A stretch of DNA of 64,000 nt, taken from contig CAAFUS010000003.1 in assembly GCA_900766265.1 (NCBI GenBank), positions 124,001 to 188,000 on the forward strand. The letters are read 5' to 3'. Position numbers and translations under genes: made by a program. A model generated the notes under the pieces. It ran no database searches. It had not been told where the DNA came from and was given only the letters and a program-made list of their open reading frames with translations. Shown here piece by piece: positions 1 through 8,365 of the stretch; position 1 is the first letter of the stretch, and each line of letters opens with the position of its first letter. Source of the DNA: Pseudomonadaceae bacterium (GTDB taxonomy: Bacteria; Pseudomonadota; Gammaproteobacteria; Pseudomonadales; Pseudomonadaceae).

Positions 1-100
1 CGCGACGGCGCAGCGACGCAGCGCTGGGCGTACGGGTCTTCTTCGGCGCGGGCGCCTTGCTCTTGGCGGGCGGGCGTTTGACGGAGGTTTTGTCGGACAC
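1..100 (-). CDS. rutR: RutR, TetR-family pyrimidine regulator (N-terminal fragment)
   Basis: Only the first 33 codons lie in the window; the gene runs off the left edge. A GTG start is followed by a basic, Lys/Pro/Ala-rich tail (VSDKTSVKRPPAKSKAPAPK) ending in SAASLRRR, which resembles the segment just before the TetR helix-turn-helix in RutR. The divergent position to rutA and the RutR-like box at 258-271 support the call. In E. coli RutR represses the rut genes and is released by uracil or thymine. The DNA-binding domain itself is outside the window, so the family call rests mainly on context. No strong Shine-Dalgarno precedes the GTG. Confidence 0.6.
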   Translation of the reverse strand, partial: MSDKTSVKRPPAKSKAPAPKKTRTPSAASLRRR

Positions 101-234
101 GGGGCGTCGGGATCGGCAACAGGGAGCCGGTACTGTAGCGGAAACGCGCGCGGGGTGACGCGTCGCAAGGGCGCATCGACCGGCACCCATGCAGGCCCCG
201 CCGGGGCCGTGGCGCCCCACGGATGAGCATCTAC

Positions 235-249
235 GCACAAAACGAGTGC
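235..249. promoter_or_regulatory. NtrC-like enhancer site
   Basis: GCACAAAACGAGTGC reads GCAC-N7-GTGC, the spacing of enterobacterial NtrC sites. It lies about 85 bases upstream of the sigma-54 -24 element, a usual enhancer distance. Only one dyad is visible, so confidence is moderate. Confidence 0.5.
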
Positions 250-257
250 TCTAAAGT

Positions 258-271
258 AGACCAAGTGGTCT
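258..271. promoter_or_regulatory. RutR operator-like palindrome
   Basis: AGACCAAGTGGTCT is a perfect inverted repeat with a 2-base centre. It matches the core of the known RutR box TTGACCA-NN-TGGTCAA and sits between rutR and rutA. Confidence 0.7.
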
Positions 272-325
272 GCATCAAGCGCCATTGATCTTGCAAGCAC
301 CTGAAAGCAAAGCATTTTCAAAACA

Positions 326-341
326 TGGCCCGCATCCTGCT
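326..341 (+). promoter_or_regulatory. Sigma-54 (RpoN) promoter of rutA
   Basis: TGGCCCGCATCCTGCT keeps the invariant GG and GC with 10 bases between them and differs from TGGCACG-N4-TTGCW at two fixed positions. Predicted transcription would start near 352, leaving a leader of about 55 bases before rutA. The NtrC-like site upstream supports it. Confidence 0.6.
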
Positions 342-406
342 CTGGCTCTGTCAACGCTCGCCCTCGAAGGGCGGCCCCCACAGGTACCCGGCAGAGAGGA
401 TCACCC

Positions 407-1495
407 ATGGACGTTGGCGTCTTTATCCCGATCGGCAACAACGGCTGGCTCATTTCCGAAAACGCGCCGCAGTACATGCCGACCTTCGAGCTCAACAAGG
501 CCATCGTGCAGAAGGCCGAGGGCTATGGCTTCGACTTCGCGCTCTCGATGATCAAGCTGCGCGGCTTCGGCGGAAAGACCGAGTTCTGGGAGCACAACCT
601 GGAGTCCTTCACCCTGATGGCAGGCCTCGCCGCCGTCACCAGCAAGATCCAGCTTTTCGCCACCGCTGCCACCCTGACCCTGCCGCCGGCCATCGTCGCG
701 CGCATGGCCTCGACCATCGACTCGATCTCGAACGGCCGCTTCGGCGTCAACCTGGTCACCGGTTGGCAGAAGCCCGAGTACTGCCAGATGGGCCTGTGGC
801 CGGGCGACGAGTTCTTCGGCACCCGCTACCAGTACCTTGGCGAATATGCCCAGGTGCTGCGCGACCTCTGGGCTACCGGCCGCAGCGACTTCAAGGGCGA
901 GCACTTTCAGATGGAGGACTGCCGCGTCAGCCCGATTCCCCAGGCCGAGATGAAGATCATCTGCGCCGGCTCGTCGGACGCCGGCATGGCCTTCTCGGCG
1001 CAGTACGCCGACTACAACTTCTGTTTCGGCAAGGGCGTGAACACCCCGACCGCCTTCGCTCCGGCCACCGAGCGCCTGCTCAAGGCCACCGAGAAGACCG
1101 GCCGCACCGTGACCTCCTGCGTGCTCTTCATGGTCATCGCCGACGAGACCGACGAGGCCGCCCGTGCCCGCTGGGAGCACTACAAGGCCGGCGCCGACCA
1201 GGAGGCCATCGCCTGGCTCGGCGAACAGGGCGCGGCGGACAAGACCTCCGGCAGCGACACCAACGTGCGGCAGATGGCCGACCCGACCTCGGCGGTGAAC
1301 ATCAACATGGGCACCCTCGTCGGCTCCTACGCCAACGTGGCCCGCATGCTCGACGAGATCGCCACGGTGCCCGGCATGCAAGGCGTGATGCTGACCTTCG
1401 ACGACTTCCTCGAAGGCATCGAGGCCTTCGGCCAGAAGATCCAGCCGCTGATGCAGAGCCGGCGCCACATCGAACCGCTGAAGGAGTCCGCCTGA
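407..1495 (+). CDS. rutA: Pyrimidine monooxygenase RutA
   Basis: Flavin-dependent enzyme that opens the uracil or thymine ring between N3 and C4, giving a ureidoacrylate (peracid) product; first step of the Rut pathway in the cytoplasm. The 362-residue protein opens MDVGVFIPIGNNGWLISENA and has the bacterial-luciferase-like TIM-barrel pattern of RutA throughout, at the usual family length. The ATG at 407 follows GAGAGGATCACCC. It is the first gene of a tight operon and its TGA overlaps the rutB ATG by one base. It works with RutF, which supplies reduced FMN. Expression is probably sigma-54/NtrC dependent and RutR controlled. Confidence 0.95.
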   Translation: MDVGVFIPIGNNGWLISENAPQYMPTFELNKAIVQKAEGYGFDFALSMIKLRGFGGKTEFWEHNLESFTLMAGLAAVTSKIQLFATAATLTLPPAIVARMASTIDSISNGRFGVNLVTGWQKPEYCQMGLWPGDEFFGTRYQYLGEYAQVLRDLWATGRSDFKGEHFQMEDCRVSPIPQAEMKIICAGSSDAGMAFSAQYADYNFCFGKGVNTPTAFAPATERLLKATEKTGRTVTSCVLFMVIADETDEAARARWEHYKAGADQEAIAWLGEQGAADKTSGSDTNVRQMADPTSAVNINMGTLVGSYANVARMLDEIATVPGMQGVMLTFDDFLEGIEAFGQKIQPLMQSRRHIEPLKESA

Positions 1496-2241
1496 TGAAT
1501 GCGGCCGAACATTTTTCCGGCTACGGCCTGAACCCGGCCGGCGCCACGCTGAGACTGCCGGCGCGCCCCGAGCCGCTGGCGATGAAGGCCAGCGAGACGG
1601 CGCTGGTCGTGGTGGACATGCAGAACGCCTATGCGACCCGCGGCGGCTATCTGGACCTGGCCGGTTTCGACGTGTCGAGCACGGGGCCGGTGATCGAGAA
1701 GATCGCCCAGGCGTTGGCCACCGCCCGCGCGGCCGGCATTCAGGTGATCTACCTGCAGAACGGCTGGGACGACCGCTACGTCGAGGCCGGCGGCCCGGGC
1801 TCGCCCAACTGGCACAAGTCCAACGCGCTGAAAACCATGCGCAAGCGCCCTGAGCTTGCCGGCACGCTGCTGGCCAAGGGCGGGTGGGACTACCAACTGG
1901 TGGACGAACTCAAGCCGCAGTCGGGCGACATCCTGGTGCCCAAGCCCCGCTACAGCGGCTTCTTCAACTCGCACCTGGACAGCACCCTGCGCGCCCGCGG
2001 CATCCGCAATCTGGTGTTCACCGGCATCGCCACCAACGTGTGCGTGGAGTCGACCCTGCGTGACGGCTTCCACCTGGAATATTTCGGCGTGGTGCTGGCC
2101 GATGCCACTCACCAGGCCGGGCCGGACTTTGCCCAGCAGGCGGCGCTGTACAACATCGAGACGTTCTTCGGCTGGGTGTCCAGCGTGGACGACTTCTGCG
2201 GCACCTTCGCCGCCTCCGAGGCCGCCGCCCGCGCGCTGTAA
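1495..2241 (+). CDS. rutB: Ureidoacrylate amidohydrolase RutB
   Basis: Isochorismatase-like cysteine hydrolase that splits the ureidoacrylate product of RutA to aminoacrylate and carbamate. The 248-residue protein shows the expected catalytic triad: Asp41 in VVVDMQNAY, a Lys in LVPKPRYSGFF, and the Cys in ATNVCVEST. The start is the ATG overlapping the rutA stop (TGATG). A longer reading frame extends upstream to 325 in the same frame but lies wholly over rutA, so it is not used. Translational coupling to rutA is likely. Confidence 0.94.
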   Translation: MNAAEHFSGYGLNPAGATLRLPARPEPLAMKASETALVVVDMQNAYATRGGYLDLAGFDVSSTGPVIEKIAQALATARAAGIQVIYLQNGWDDRYVEAGGPGSPNWHKSNALKTMRKRPELAGTLLAKGGWDYQLVDELKPQSGDILVPKPRYSGFFNSHLDSTLRARGIRNLVFTGIATNVCVESTLRDGFHLEYFGVVLADATHQAGPDFAQQAALYNIETFFGWVSSVDDFCGTFAASEAAARAL

Positions 2242-2301
2242 CCACAACGACAACGCGCCGCCTCGCCGGGGCGCACCATTGCCTTGCAAGGAGTCACCGA
2301 C

Positions 2302-2688
2302 ATGCCCAAGCAATCGATCATCCCCGCCGGTTCTGGCAAACCGCTCGCCCCTTACGTGCCCGGCTCCATGGCCGACGGCATCCTCTATGTCGCCGGCACC
2401 CTGCCCTTCGACAAGGAAAATAACGTGGTCCACGTCGGCAATGCCGCCGCCCAGACCCGCCACGTGCTGGAAACCATCAAGGGCGTCGTCGAGGCCGCCG
2501 GCGGCACCCTGGATGACGTGACCTTCAACATGATCATGCTCACCGACTGGGCCAATTACGGGAAGGTCAACGAGGTGTATGCCGAGTACTTCCCGGGCGA
2601 AAAGCCGGCGCGCTACTGCATTCAGTGCAGCCTGGTGAAGCCCGATGCGCTGATCGAGATCGCCAGCATCGCCCACGTCGGCCGGTAA
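2302..2688 (+). CDS. rutC: 3-aminoacrylate deaminase RutC (Rid family)
   Basis: YjgF/YER057c/UK114 (Rid) fold protein of 128 residues that hydrolyses the reactive enamine 3-aminoacrylate to malonic semialdehyde and ammonia. The conserved Arg of the Rid active site is in KPARYCIQCSLVKPDALIEI near the C-terminus. The start at 2302 (MPKQSII) is chosen over an in-frame ATG at 2284 because AAGGAG lies 8 to 13 bases before it. It follows rutB after a 60-base gap and keeps the rutA-B-C-D-E-F order. Confidence 0.93.
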   Translation: MPKQSIIPAGSGKPLAPYVPGSMADGILYVAGTLPFDKENNVVHVGNAAAQTRHVLETIKGVVEAAGGTLDDVTFNMIMLTDWANYGKVNEVYAEYFPGEKPARYCIQCSLVKPDALIEIASIAHVGR

Positions 2689-2728
2689 GGCGGACCGCCC
2701 CCGTCGGCCGCCCTCGCGGAGGATCACC

Positions 2729-3526
2729 ATGCATTACGAACTTCACGGCCGCCTGGAGCCGGACGCACCGACGCTGGTGCTCTGCTCGGGCCTCGGCGGC
2801 GCCGGCGCGTTCTGGACGCCGCAGCTGCCGGCGCTGATCGACGACTACCGGGTGCTGGTCTACGACCAGCGCGGCACCGGCAAGAGCCCGGCGCAGATTC
2901 CCGAGGGCTATTCGATCGAGGCGATGGCCCGCGAGCTGATCGAGCTGCTCGACTCCGTGGGCATCGCGCGCTGCCACTTCGTCGGCCATGCCCTCGGCGG
3001 GCTGGTCGGCCTGCAGATCGCCCTGATGCGGCCGCAGCTGTTGCAGAGCCAGGTGCTGGTCAACGCCTGGAGCAGCCCCAACCCGCACAGCGCGCGCTGC
3101 TTTGCGGTGCGCACCCGCCTGCTGCGCGACAGCGGCCCGGCGGCCTACGTCCAGGCCCAGGCGCTGTTTCTCTATCCGCCGACCTGGATCGCCGAAAACA
3201 GCGAGCGGCTGGCCCGCGACGATGCCCACGCGCTGGCGCACTTCCCCGGACAGGACAATGTCCTGCGGCGCATCGGCGCGCTGCTGGCGTTCGATATCGA
3301 GGACCGCCTCGCCAGCATCACCACGCCGACCTTGCTGATCGCCAACCGCGACGACATGCTGGTGCCCTGGAACCGCTCGCAGCACCTGGCCGATCACTTG
3401 CCCGATGCGCGCCTGGAACTGCTCGATCATGGCGGCCATGCCTCCAGCGTCAGCGACACGCCCACCTTCAACCGAATCCTGCTCGAACACCTGGCGCGAC
3501 AGCGCGACCCGGCGACGGCAGCCTAA
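2729..3526 (+). CDS. rutD: RutD, alpha/beta-hydrolase-fold aminoacrylate/carbamate hydrolysis protein
   Basis: Protein of 265 residues in the alpha/beta hydrolase fold, with an oxyanion region CSGLGGAGAFW, then YDQRGTGKSP, and a C-terminal His in DHGGHASSV. At the nucleophile elbow the usual G-x-S-x-G is GHALGG, so the catalytic Ser is replaced by Ala, as I recall for E. coli RutD. This argues against ordinary esterase chemistry. RutD speeds the spontaneous hydrolysis steps of the pathway. Shine-Dalgarno GGAGGATCACC precedes the ATG, and rutE follows after 11 bases. Confidence 0.93.
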   Translation: MHYELHGRLEPDAPTLVLCSGLGGAGAFWTPQLPALIDDYRVLVYDQRGTGKSPAQIPEGYSIEAMARELIELLDSVGIARCHFVGHALGGLVGLQIALMRPQLLQSQVLVNAWSSPNPHSARCFAVRTRLLRDSGPAAYVQAQALFLYPPTWIAENSERLARDDAHALAHFPGQDNVLRRIGALLAFDIEDRLASITTPTLLIANRDDMLVPWNRSQHLADHLPDARLELLDHGGHASSVSDTPTFNRILLEHLARQRDPATAA

Positions 3527-3537
3527 AGGAACCCTCC

Positions 3538-4128
3538 ATGCCCACTCCGCTCGATTCCATTGCCCTGGCCGCCCTTCTCGGCGACGCACGCACCCACAGC
3601 TACTGGCTGCCCGGCGACATCCCCGACAGCCTGCTGCGCCAGCTCTACGAGCTGGTCCGCCAGGGACCCACTGCGGTCAACAGCTGTCCGGGCCGTTTCG
3701 TCTTCGTGCGTACGCCGCAGGGCAAGGAAAAGCTCGCGCCCTGCCTGTCCAAGGGCAACCTGGAAAAGACGATGAGCGCGCCAGTGACGGTCATCGTCGC
3801 CTATGACGAAGACTTCCCCGAGACCCTGCCCGAACTCTTCCCCCACGCCGATGCGCGCAGCTGGTACGCCGGCCAGGCGGCACTGATCACCGAGAACGCC
3901 CTGCGCAACAGCTCGCTGCAGGCCGGCTATCTGATCCTCGCCGCCCGGGCGCTGGGGCTCGATTGCGGGCCGATGTCGGGCTTCGACGCCAAGGCGCTGG
4001 ACGAGGCCTTCTTCGCCGGCACCACCTGGAAATCCAACCTGTTGATCAACCTTGGCTACGGCGACGCCAGCAAGCTGCGCGACCGCCTGCCGCGACTGCC
4101 ATTCGAAAAGGCCTGCGTTCTGGCCTGA
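3538..4128 (+). CDS. rutE: Malonic semialdehyde reductase RutE
   Basis: Nitroreductase-family flavoprotein, 196 residues, that reduces malonic semialdehyde to 3-hydroxypropionate with NAD(P)H, detoxifying the product of RutC/RutD. The N-terminal flavin-binding stretch (RQGPTAVNSCPGRFVFVRT) and the C-terminal INLGYGD segment are typical of this subgroup. AAAGGA precedes the ATG. It sits between rutD and rutF with gaps of 11 and 13 bases. Confidence 0.93.
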   Translation: MPTPLDSIALAALLGDARTHSYWLPGDIPDSLLRQLYELVRQGPTAVNSCPGRFVFVRTPQGKEKLAPCLSKGNLEKTMSAPVTVIVAYDEDFPETLPELFPHADARSWYAGQAALITENALRNSSLQAGYLILAARALGLDCGPMSGFDAKALDEAFFAGTTWKSNLLINLGYGDASKLRDRLPRLPFEKACVLA

Positions 4129-4141
4129 TGGAGGAACATCC

Positions 4142-4672
4142 ATGCAACCGGCTACCCTCGAGATGATCCGCGACCTGCCGGCGCCGGTGTCCCGGCTCGA
4201 CTACCGCGATGCCATGGCCCACATGGCCGCGGCGGTGAGCATCGTCACCACCGACGGCCCGGCCGGACGCGCCGGCTTCACCGCGACCGCGGTGTGCAGC
4301 GTCAGCGACGAGCCGCCGACCCTGCTGGTCTGCCTCAACCGCTCGGCCTCGGTGCATGCAGTATTCGCCGCGCACCAGGCGCTGTGCGTGAACACCCTGT
4401 GCGACGACCAGCGCGCGCTGTCCAACCTGTTCGGCGGCAAGACCGACATGGCCGAGCGCTTCGCCGCCGCCCGCTGGACCACCGCCGTGACCGGGGCGCC
4501 GCTGCTCGAGGGGGCGGCGGTCTCGTTCGACTGCCGCATCAGCCACAGCACCAGCGTCGGCACCCACGACATCCTCTACTGCGAAGTGGTCGCCGTGCGC
4601 CAGCGCGACGCCGCCGACGCGCTGATCTACTTCGGCCGCAACTACCACGGACTGCCCGGCGCAGCCTGCTGA
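4142..4672 (+). CDS. rutF: FMN reductase (NADH) RutF
   Basis: Flavin-reductase-domain protein of 176 residues that regenerates FMNH2 for RutA. The core AAVSIVTTDGPAG... GFTATAVCSVSDEPPTLLVC is diagnostic of the short-chain flavin reductase family. The ATG at 4142 follows GGAGGAACATCC; an in-frame extension to 4052 overlaps rutE and is rejected. This is the last rut gene here: the uracil permease gene rutG that often ends the operon is absent, and the next 290 bases hold only a hairpin and a Zur box. Confidence 0.93.
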   Translation: MQPATLEMIRDLPAPVSRLDYRDAMAHMAAAVSIVTTDGPAGRAGFTATAVCSVSDEPPTLLVCLNRSASVHAVFAAHQALCVNTLCDDQRALSNLFGGKTDMAERFAAARWTTAVTGAPLLEGAAVSFDCRISHSTSVGTHDILYCEVVAVRQRDAADALIYFGRNYHGLPGAAC

Positions 4673-4690
4673 TCAGGTCGTTTTCGTGGG

Positions 4691-4720
4691 CGCGGTCGGG
4701 CACGCCCAGCCCCGACCGCG
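4691..4720 (+). terminator. Hairpin after rutF
   Basis: CGCGGTCGGG and CCCGACCGCG form a perfect 10-bp stem around a 10-base loop, 19 bases past the rutF stop. There is no T-run after it, so termination may be Rho-assisted or the hairpin may protect the 3' end. Confidence 0.5.
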
Positions 4721-4927
4721 TTCACTCCACATCCTGTCCATTCAACCGCTCCCAGGGTCACAGGCCCCGCAATCTTCCGCTGGCCAGGCGGTTCCAGTGC
4801 CCGCTGCTCCTTCTTGACGGCGTCGTCCCGCACGCAGGCTCTTGTGTGAGCGACGGCGAGACCCAGCTCCCCCTTCGGCCCACCGCCACTGTATTCACCA
4901 AAGAGCACTCGCCATCGCATCGTTAAA

Positions 4928-4942
4928 TGTTATGTTATAACA
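4928..4942. promoter_or_regulatory. Zur box
   Basis: TGTTATGTTATAACA matches the gammaproteobacterial Zur consensus TGTTATANTATAACA with a single mismatch (G for A at position 7). It lies 25 bases before the ATG at 4967 and upstream of three genes of the known Pseudomonas zinc-starvation response. Zur with zinc should repress here. Confidence 0.9.
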
Positions 4943-4997
4943 GTGATCCCTATCAGCCGAAGCGTCATGACCGAAGCCGAACTCCTCGCCCAGCCTG

Positions 4998-5372
4998 ATG
5001 GGGCACTACATGAACGATGAGCAGCAGGCGTTCTTCCGCGACTTGTTGCTAGCTCAGCGCAGCGACCTGCAGCAGCGCATCGAGAACGAATTCGAGGGCC
5101 TGCGCGAGCAGGAACCCAGCAGCGACCCCGCCGATGTGGGCAGCGCCGAGGAACAGCGCCAATGGCAACTGCGCGTGCTGGAGCGCAACAAGAAGCTGCT
5201 CGACAAGATCGACGAGGCCCTGCAACGCCTGGCCCGCGGCGAATACGGATGGTGCCGCGAGACCGGCGAGCCGATCGGCCTCAGGCGCCTGCTGCTCAGG
5301 CCCACCGCCGAGCTGTGCATCGAAGCCAAAGAGCGCCAGGAGGCGCTGGAAAGACACCGCCGCAACACCTGA
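4998..5372 (+). CDS. dksA2: DksA2, zinc-independent DksA paralogue (apparent frameshift at N-terminus)
   Basis: RNA polymerase secondary-channel factor that stands in for DksA when zinc is scarce. The C-terminal finger keeps only two of the four zinc Cys (one in WCRETGEP, one in LCIEAKERQE), as in DksA2. The coiled-coil tip carries DPADVGSAEEQ. The uninterrupted frame starts at 4998 (MGHYMNDEQ) or 5010, but neither start has a Shine-Dalgarno. An ATG at 4967 encodes MTEAELLAQPDG, which resembles the DksA2 N-terminus, in another frame that stops at 5018. Removing one G from the GGGG tract at 5000-5003 would join the two as one protein of about 134 residues. It may be a sequencing error, a real indel or slippage. 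zigA follows after 11 bases. Confidence 0.85.
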   Translation: MGHYMNDEQQAFFRDLLLAQRSDLQQRIENEFEGLREQEPSSDPADVGSAEEQRQWQLRVLERNKKLLDKIDEALQRLARGEYGWCRETGEPIGLRRLLLRPTAELCIEAKERQEALERHRRNT

Positions 5373-5383
5373 GGAAACACCCC

Positions 5384-6588
<1,205 letters not shown>

Positions 6589-6589
<1 letters not shown>

Positions 6590-7227
6590 TGTTGGCGCTG
6601 CAACCACCATTCGAGCCGCAACAGCTATTCGGTAACGAGCCGTCGGTGCTCGCGCAAGCCCTGCACGACGGAGTCAACCTGGCGGTCTGGCAGCGCGAGC
6701 TCTCACTGGAGCTGAGCGCCTTCTGCCAGACCGTCGCGGCCAATCCCGCACCGCTGGCCGAGTCGCTGGTGCTGGATGTGACGAAGGACGCTGCCACCAC
6801 GCTCGGGTCTTTCGCAACGGCCTATCGCGGCCTGGATGGCTATCCGGCGTTCATCGATGACGTGACCTGGCTGACCGACGCCTTCGCCTGTCTGGTCGGG
6901 GCCAGGCGGGTCGGTATCCGGTTGCGCCTGCTGGACAAGGCCATGTGCCCCCGCTTTCACGTGGACCATGTGCCGTTGCGGCTGATCACTACCTACGTCG
7001 GCACCGGCAGCCACTGGCTGCGCGAAGGGGCGATGCCTCGCCAGCGCCTGGGCGATCCGGCCGCCGAACCGGTACAAGCGAAGATGATCGAGCAGCTCCA
7101 GACCGGTGCGGTGGCGCTGTTCAAGGGCGAGAAATGGCAAGGCAACGAGGGCGCCGGGATCGTCCACCGGTCGCCGCCTAGCGATGGCAGGCGGCGCCTG
7201 ATACTGACTCTGGACTGGCTGGCCTGA
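6589..7227 (+). CDS. DUF1826 domain protein of the Zur operon
   Basis: 212-residue protein with no signal peptide or membrane segment. The middle and C-terminal parts carry the DUF1826 pattern (FHVDHVPLRLITTYVGTGSH, then FKGEKWQGNEGAGIVHRSPP), with conserved His residues that could bind a metal. Its ATG overlaps the zigA stop (TGATG), so it is translationally coupled to ZigA and belongs to the same zinc-starvation transcript. The same gene follows zigA in P. aeruginosa as far as I recall. The biochemical function is unknown; a role in zinc allocation is inferred from context only. Confidence 0.85.
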
Positions 7228-7333
7228 GGCTCACGGCGGATCACCGTACCCGACGCTCAGCGGCATGACGGCACCGACCACAGCCTGCGGCGGGGCCGCT
7301 AAACTACAGCCCCCTCCTTGCCACCTTGCCGCC

Positions 7334-7927
<594 letters not shown>

Positions 7928-7959
7928 CGCGCCTTGCCCACAAATACTGTGGAGCCAAT

Positions 7960-7968
7960 TGTGGATAA
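7960..7968 (-). promoter_or_regulatory. DnaA-box-like 9-mer (copy 1)
   Basis: TGTGGATAA on the plus strand is TTATCCACA on the minus strand, the consensus DnaA box. It lies 33 bases after the yigZ stop. Confidence 0.5.
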
Positions 7969-8172
7969 CCTTTGGATGGGCGGCTGGGACACTAGTACGA
8001 CGTGGCCTGCGAAAAGTTGCTCACTTAATGAGCAAAGCTTGCGCGGCGTGGCAAATTTTCTGTCCAAACTACTGAAATATCGAAATTTTTCAGAAACAAA
8101 AAGGCAATATCAGGGTGATATCAACCCCGACCGGCCGTCGCGCCAGTTATGCCGAAAAAACGGGGAAAAGTC

Positions 8173-8181
8173 TGTGGATAA
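8173..8181 (-). promoter_or_regulatory. DnaA-box-like 9-mer (copy 2)
   Basis: A second perfect TTATCCACA (minus strand), 213 bases from the first and in the same orientation. A degenerate copy follows at 8186-8194. Confidence 0.5.
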
Positions 8182-8365
8182 CCTGCTGGATAACCTCGCA
8201 AGCCCTCACCGTAAGCGGGCTCCAGGCACCTGATCATTTCTTCGACACTTCACTTTTCCGTCATAGGACTGCCACGGAACGCGGGCAGTACAGCGCGCCG
8301 CTGGCATATGACTTGCTCGGCCCCCTCGCTAGAATGGCGCTTTGCCGAACGCCCGGGACCCGATC

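Larger units (their letters stand above)
101..406. promoter_or_regulatory. rutR-rutA divergent regulatory region
   Basis: This 306-base gap holds no credible gene; a short reading frame starting at 285 runs into rutA in another frame and is a shadow. It carries three ordered sites for the rut operon: an NtrC-like dyad (235-249), a RutR-like dyad (258-271) and a sigma-54 -24/-12 element (326-341). The rutA Shine-Dalgarno GAGAGGA lies about 7 bases before the ATG at 407. The arrangement fits nitrogen-limitation activation with pyrimidine-responsive control. Confidence 0.7.
4673..4966. other. Intergenic region rutF-dksA2
   Basis: No gene is visible. It holds a 10-bp inverted repeat just after rutF (4691-4720) and a Zur box (4928-4942) near the right end. 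Small reading frames here have no Shine-Dalgarno and no recognisable product. Confidence 0.6.
7928..8365. other. Intergenic region with DnaA-box-like 9-mers
   Basis: This 438-base stretch is visibly richer in A/T than its surroundings, especially about 8040-8120. Two perfect DnaA-box 9-mers in the same orientation (TGTGGATAA, the complement of TTATCCACA) lie at 7960-7968 and 8173-8181. A related CTGGATAAC is at 8186-8194. An A/T-rich hairpin (ATATCA-GGG-TGATAT) is at 8107-8121. A 99-codon open frame (7934-8233) spans it but has no Shine-Dalgarno and no recognisable domain, so I do not call it. Confidence 0.55.

Noticed and set aside
325..1494. Long in-frame N-terminal extension of RutB
   Set aside because: It lies over rutA in another frame; RutB homologues start at the ATG overlapping the rutA stop.
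7934..8233. 99-codon frame in the yigZ-add gap
   Set aside because: No Shine-Dalgarno, no domain, A/T-rich codons unlike the neighbours; its VDNL repeats come from the DnaA-box-like DNA.
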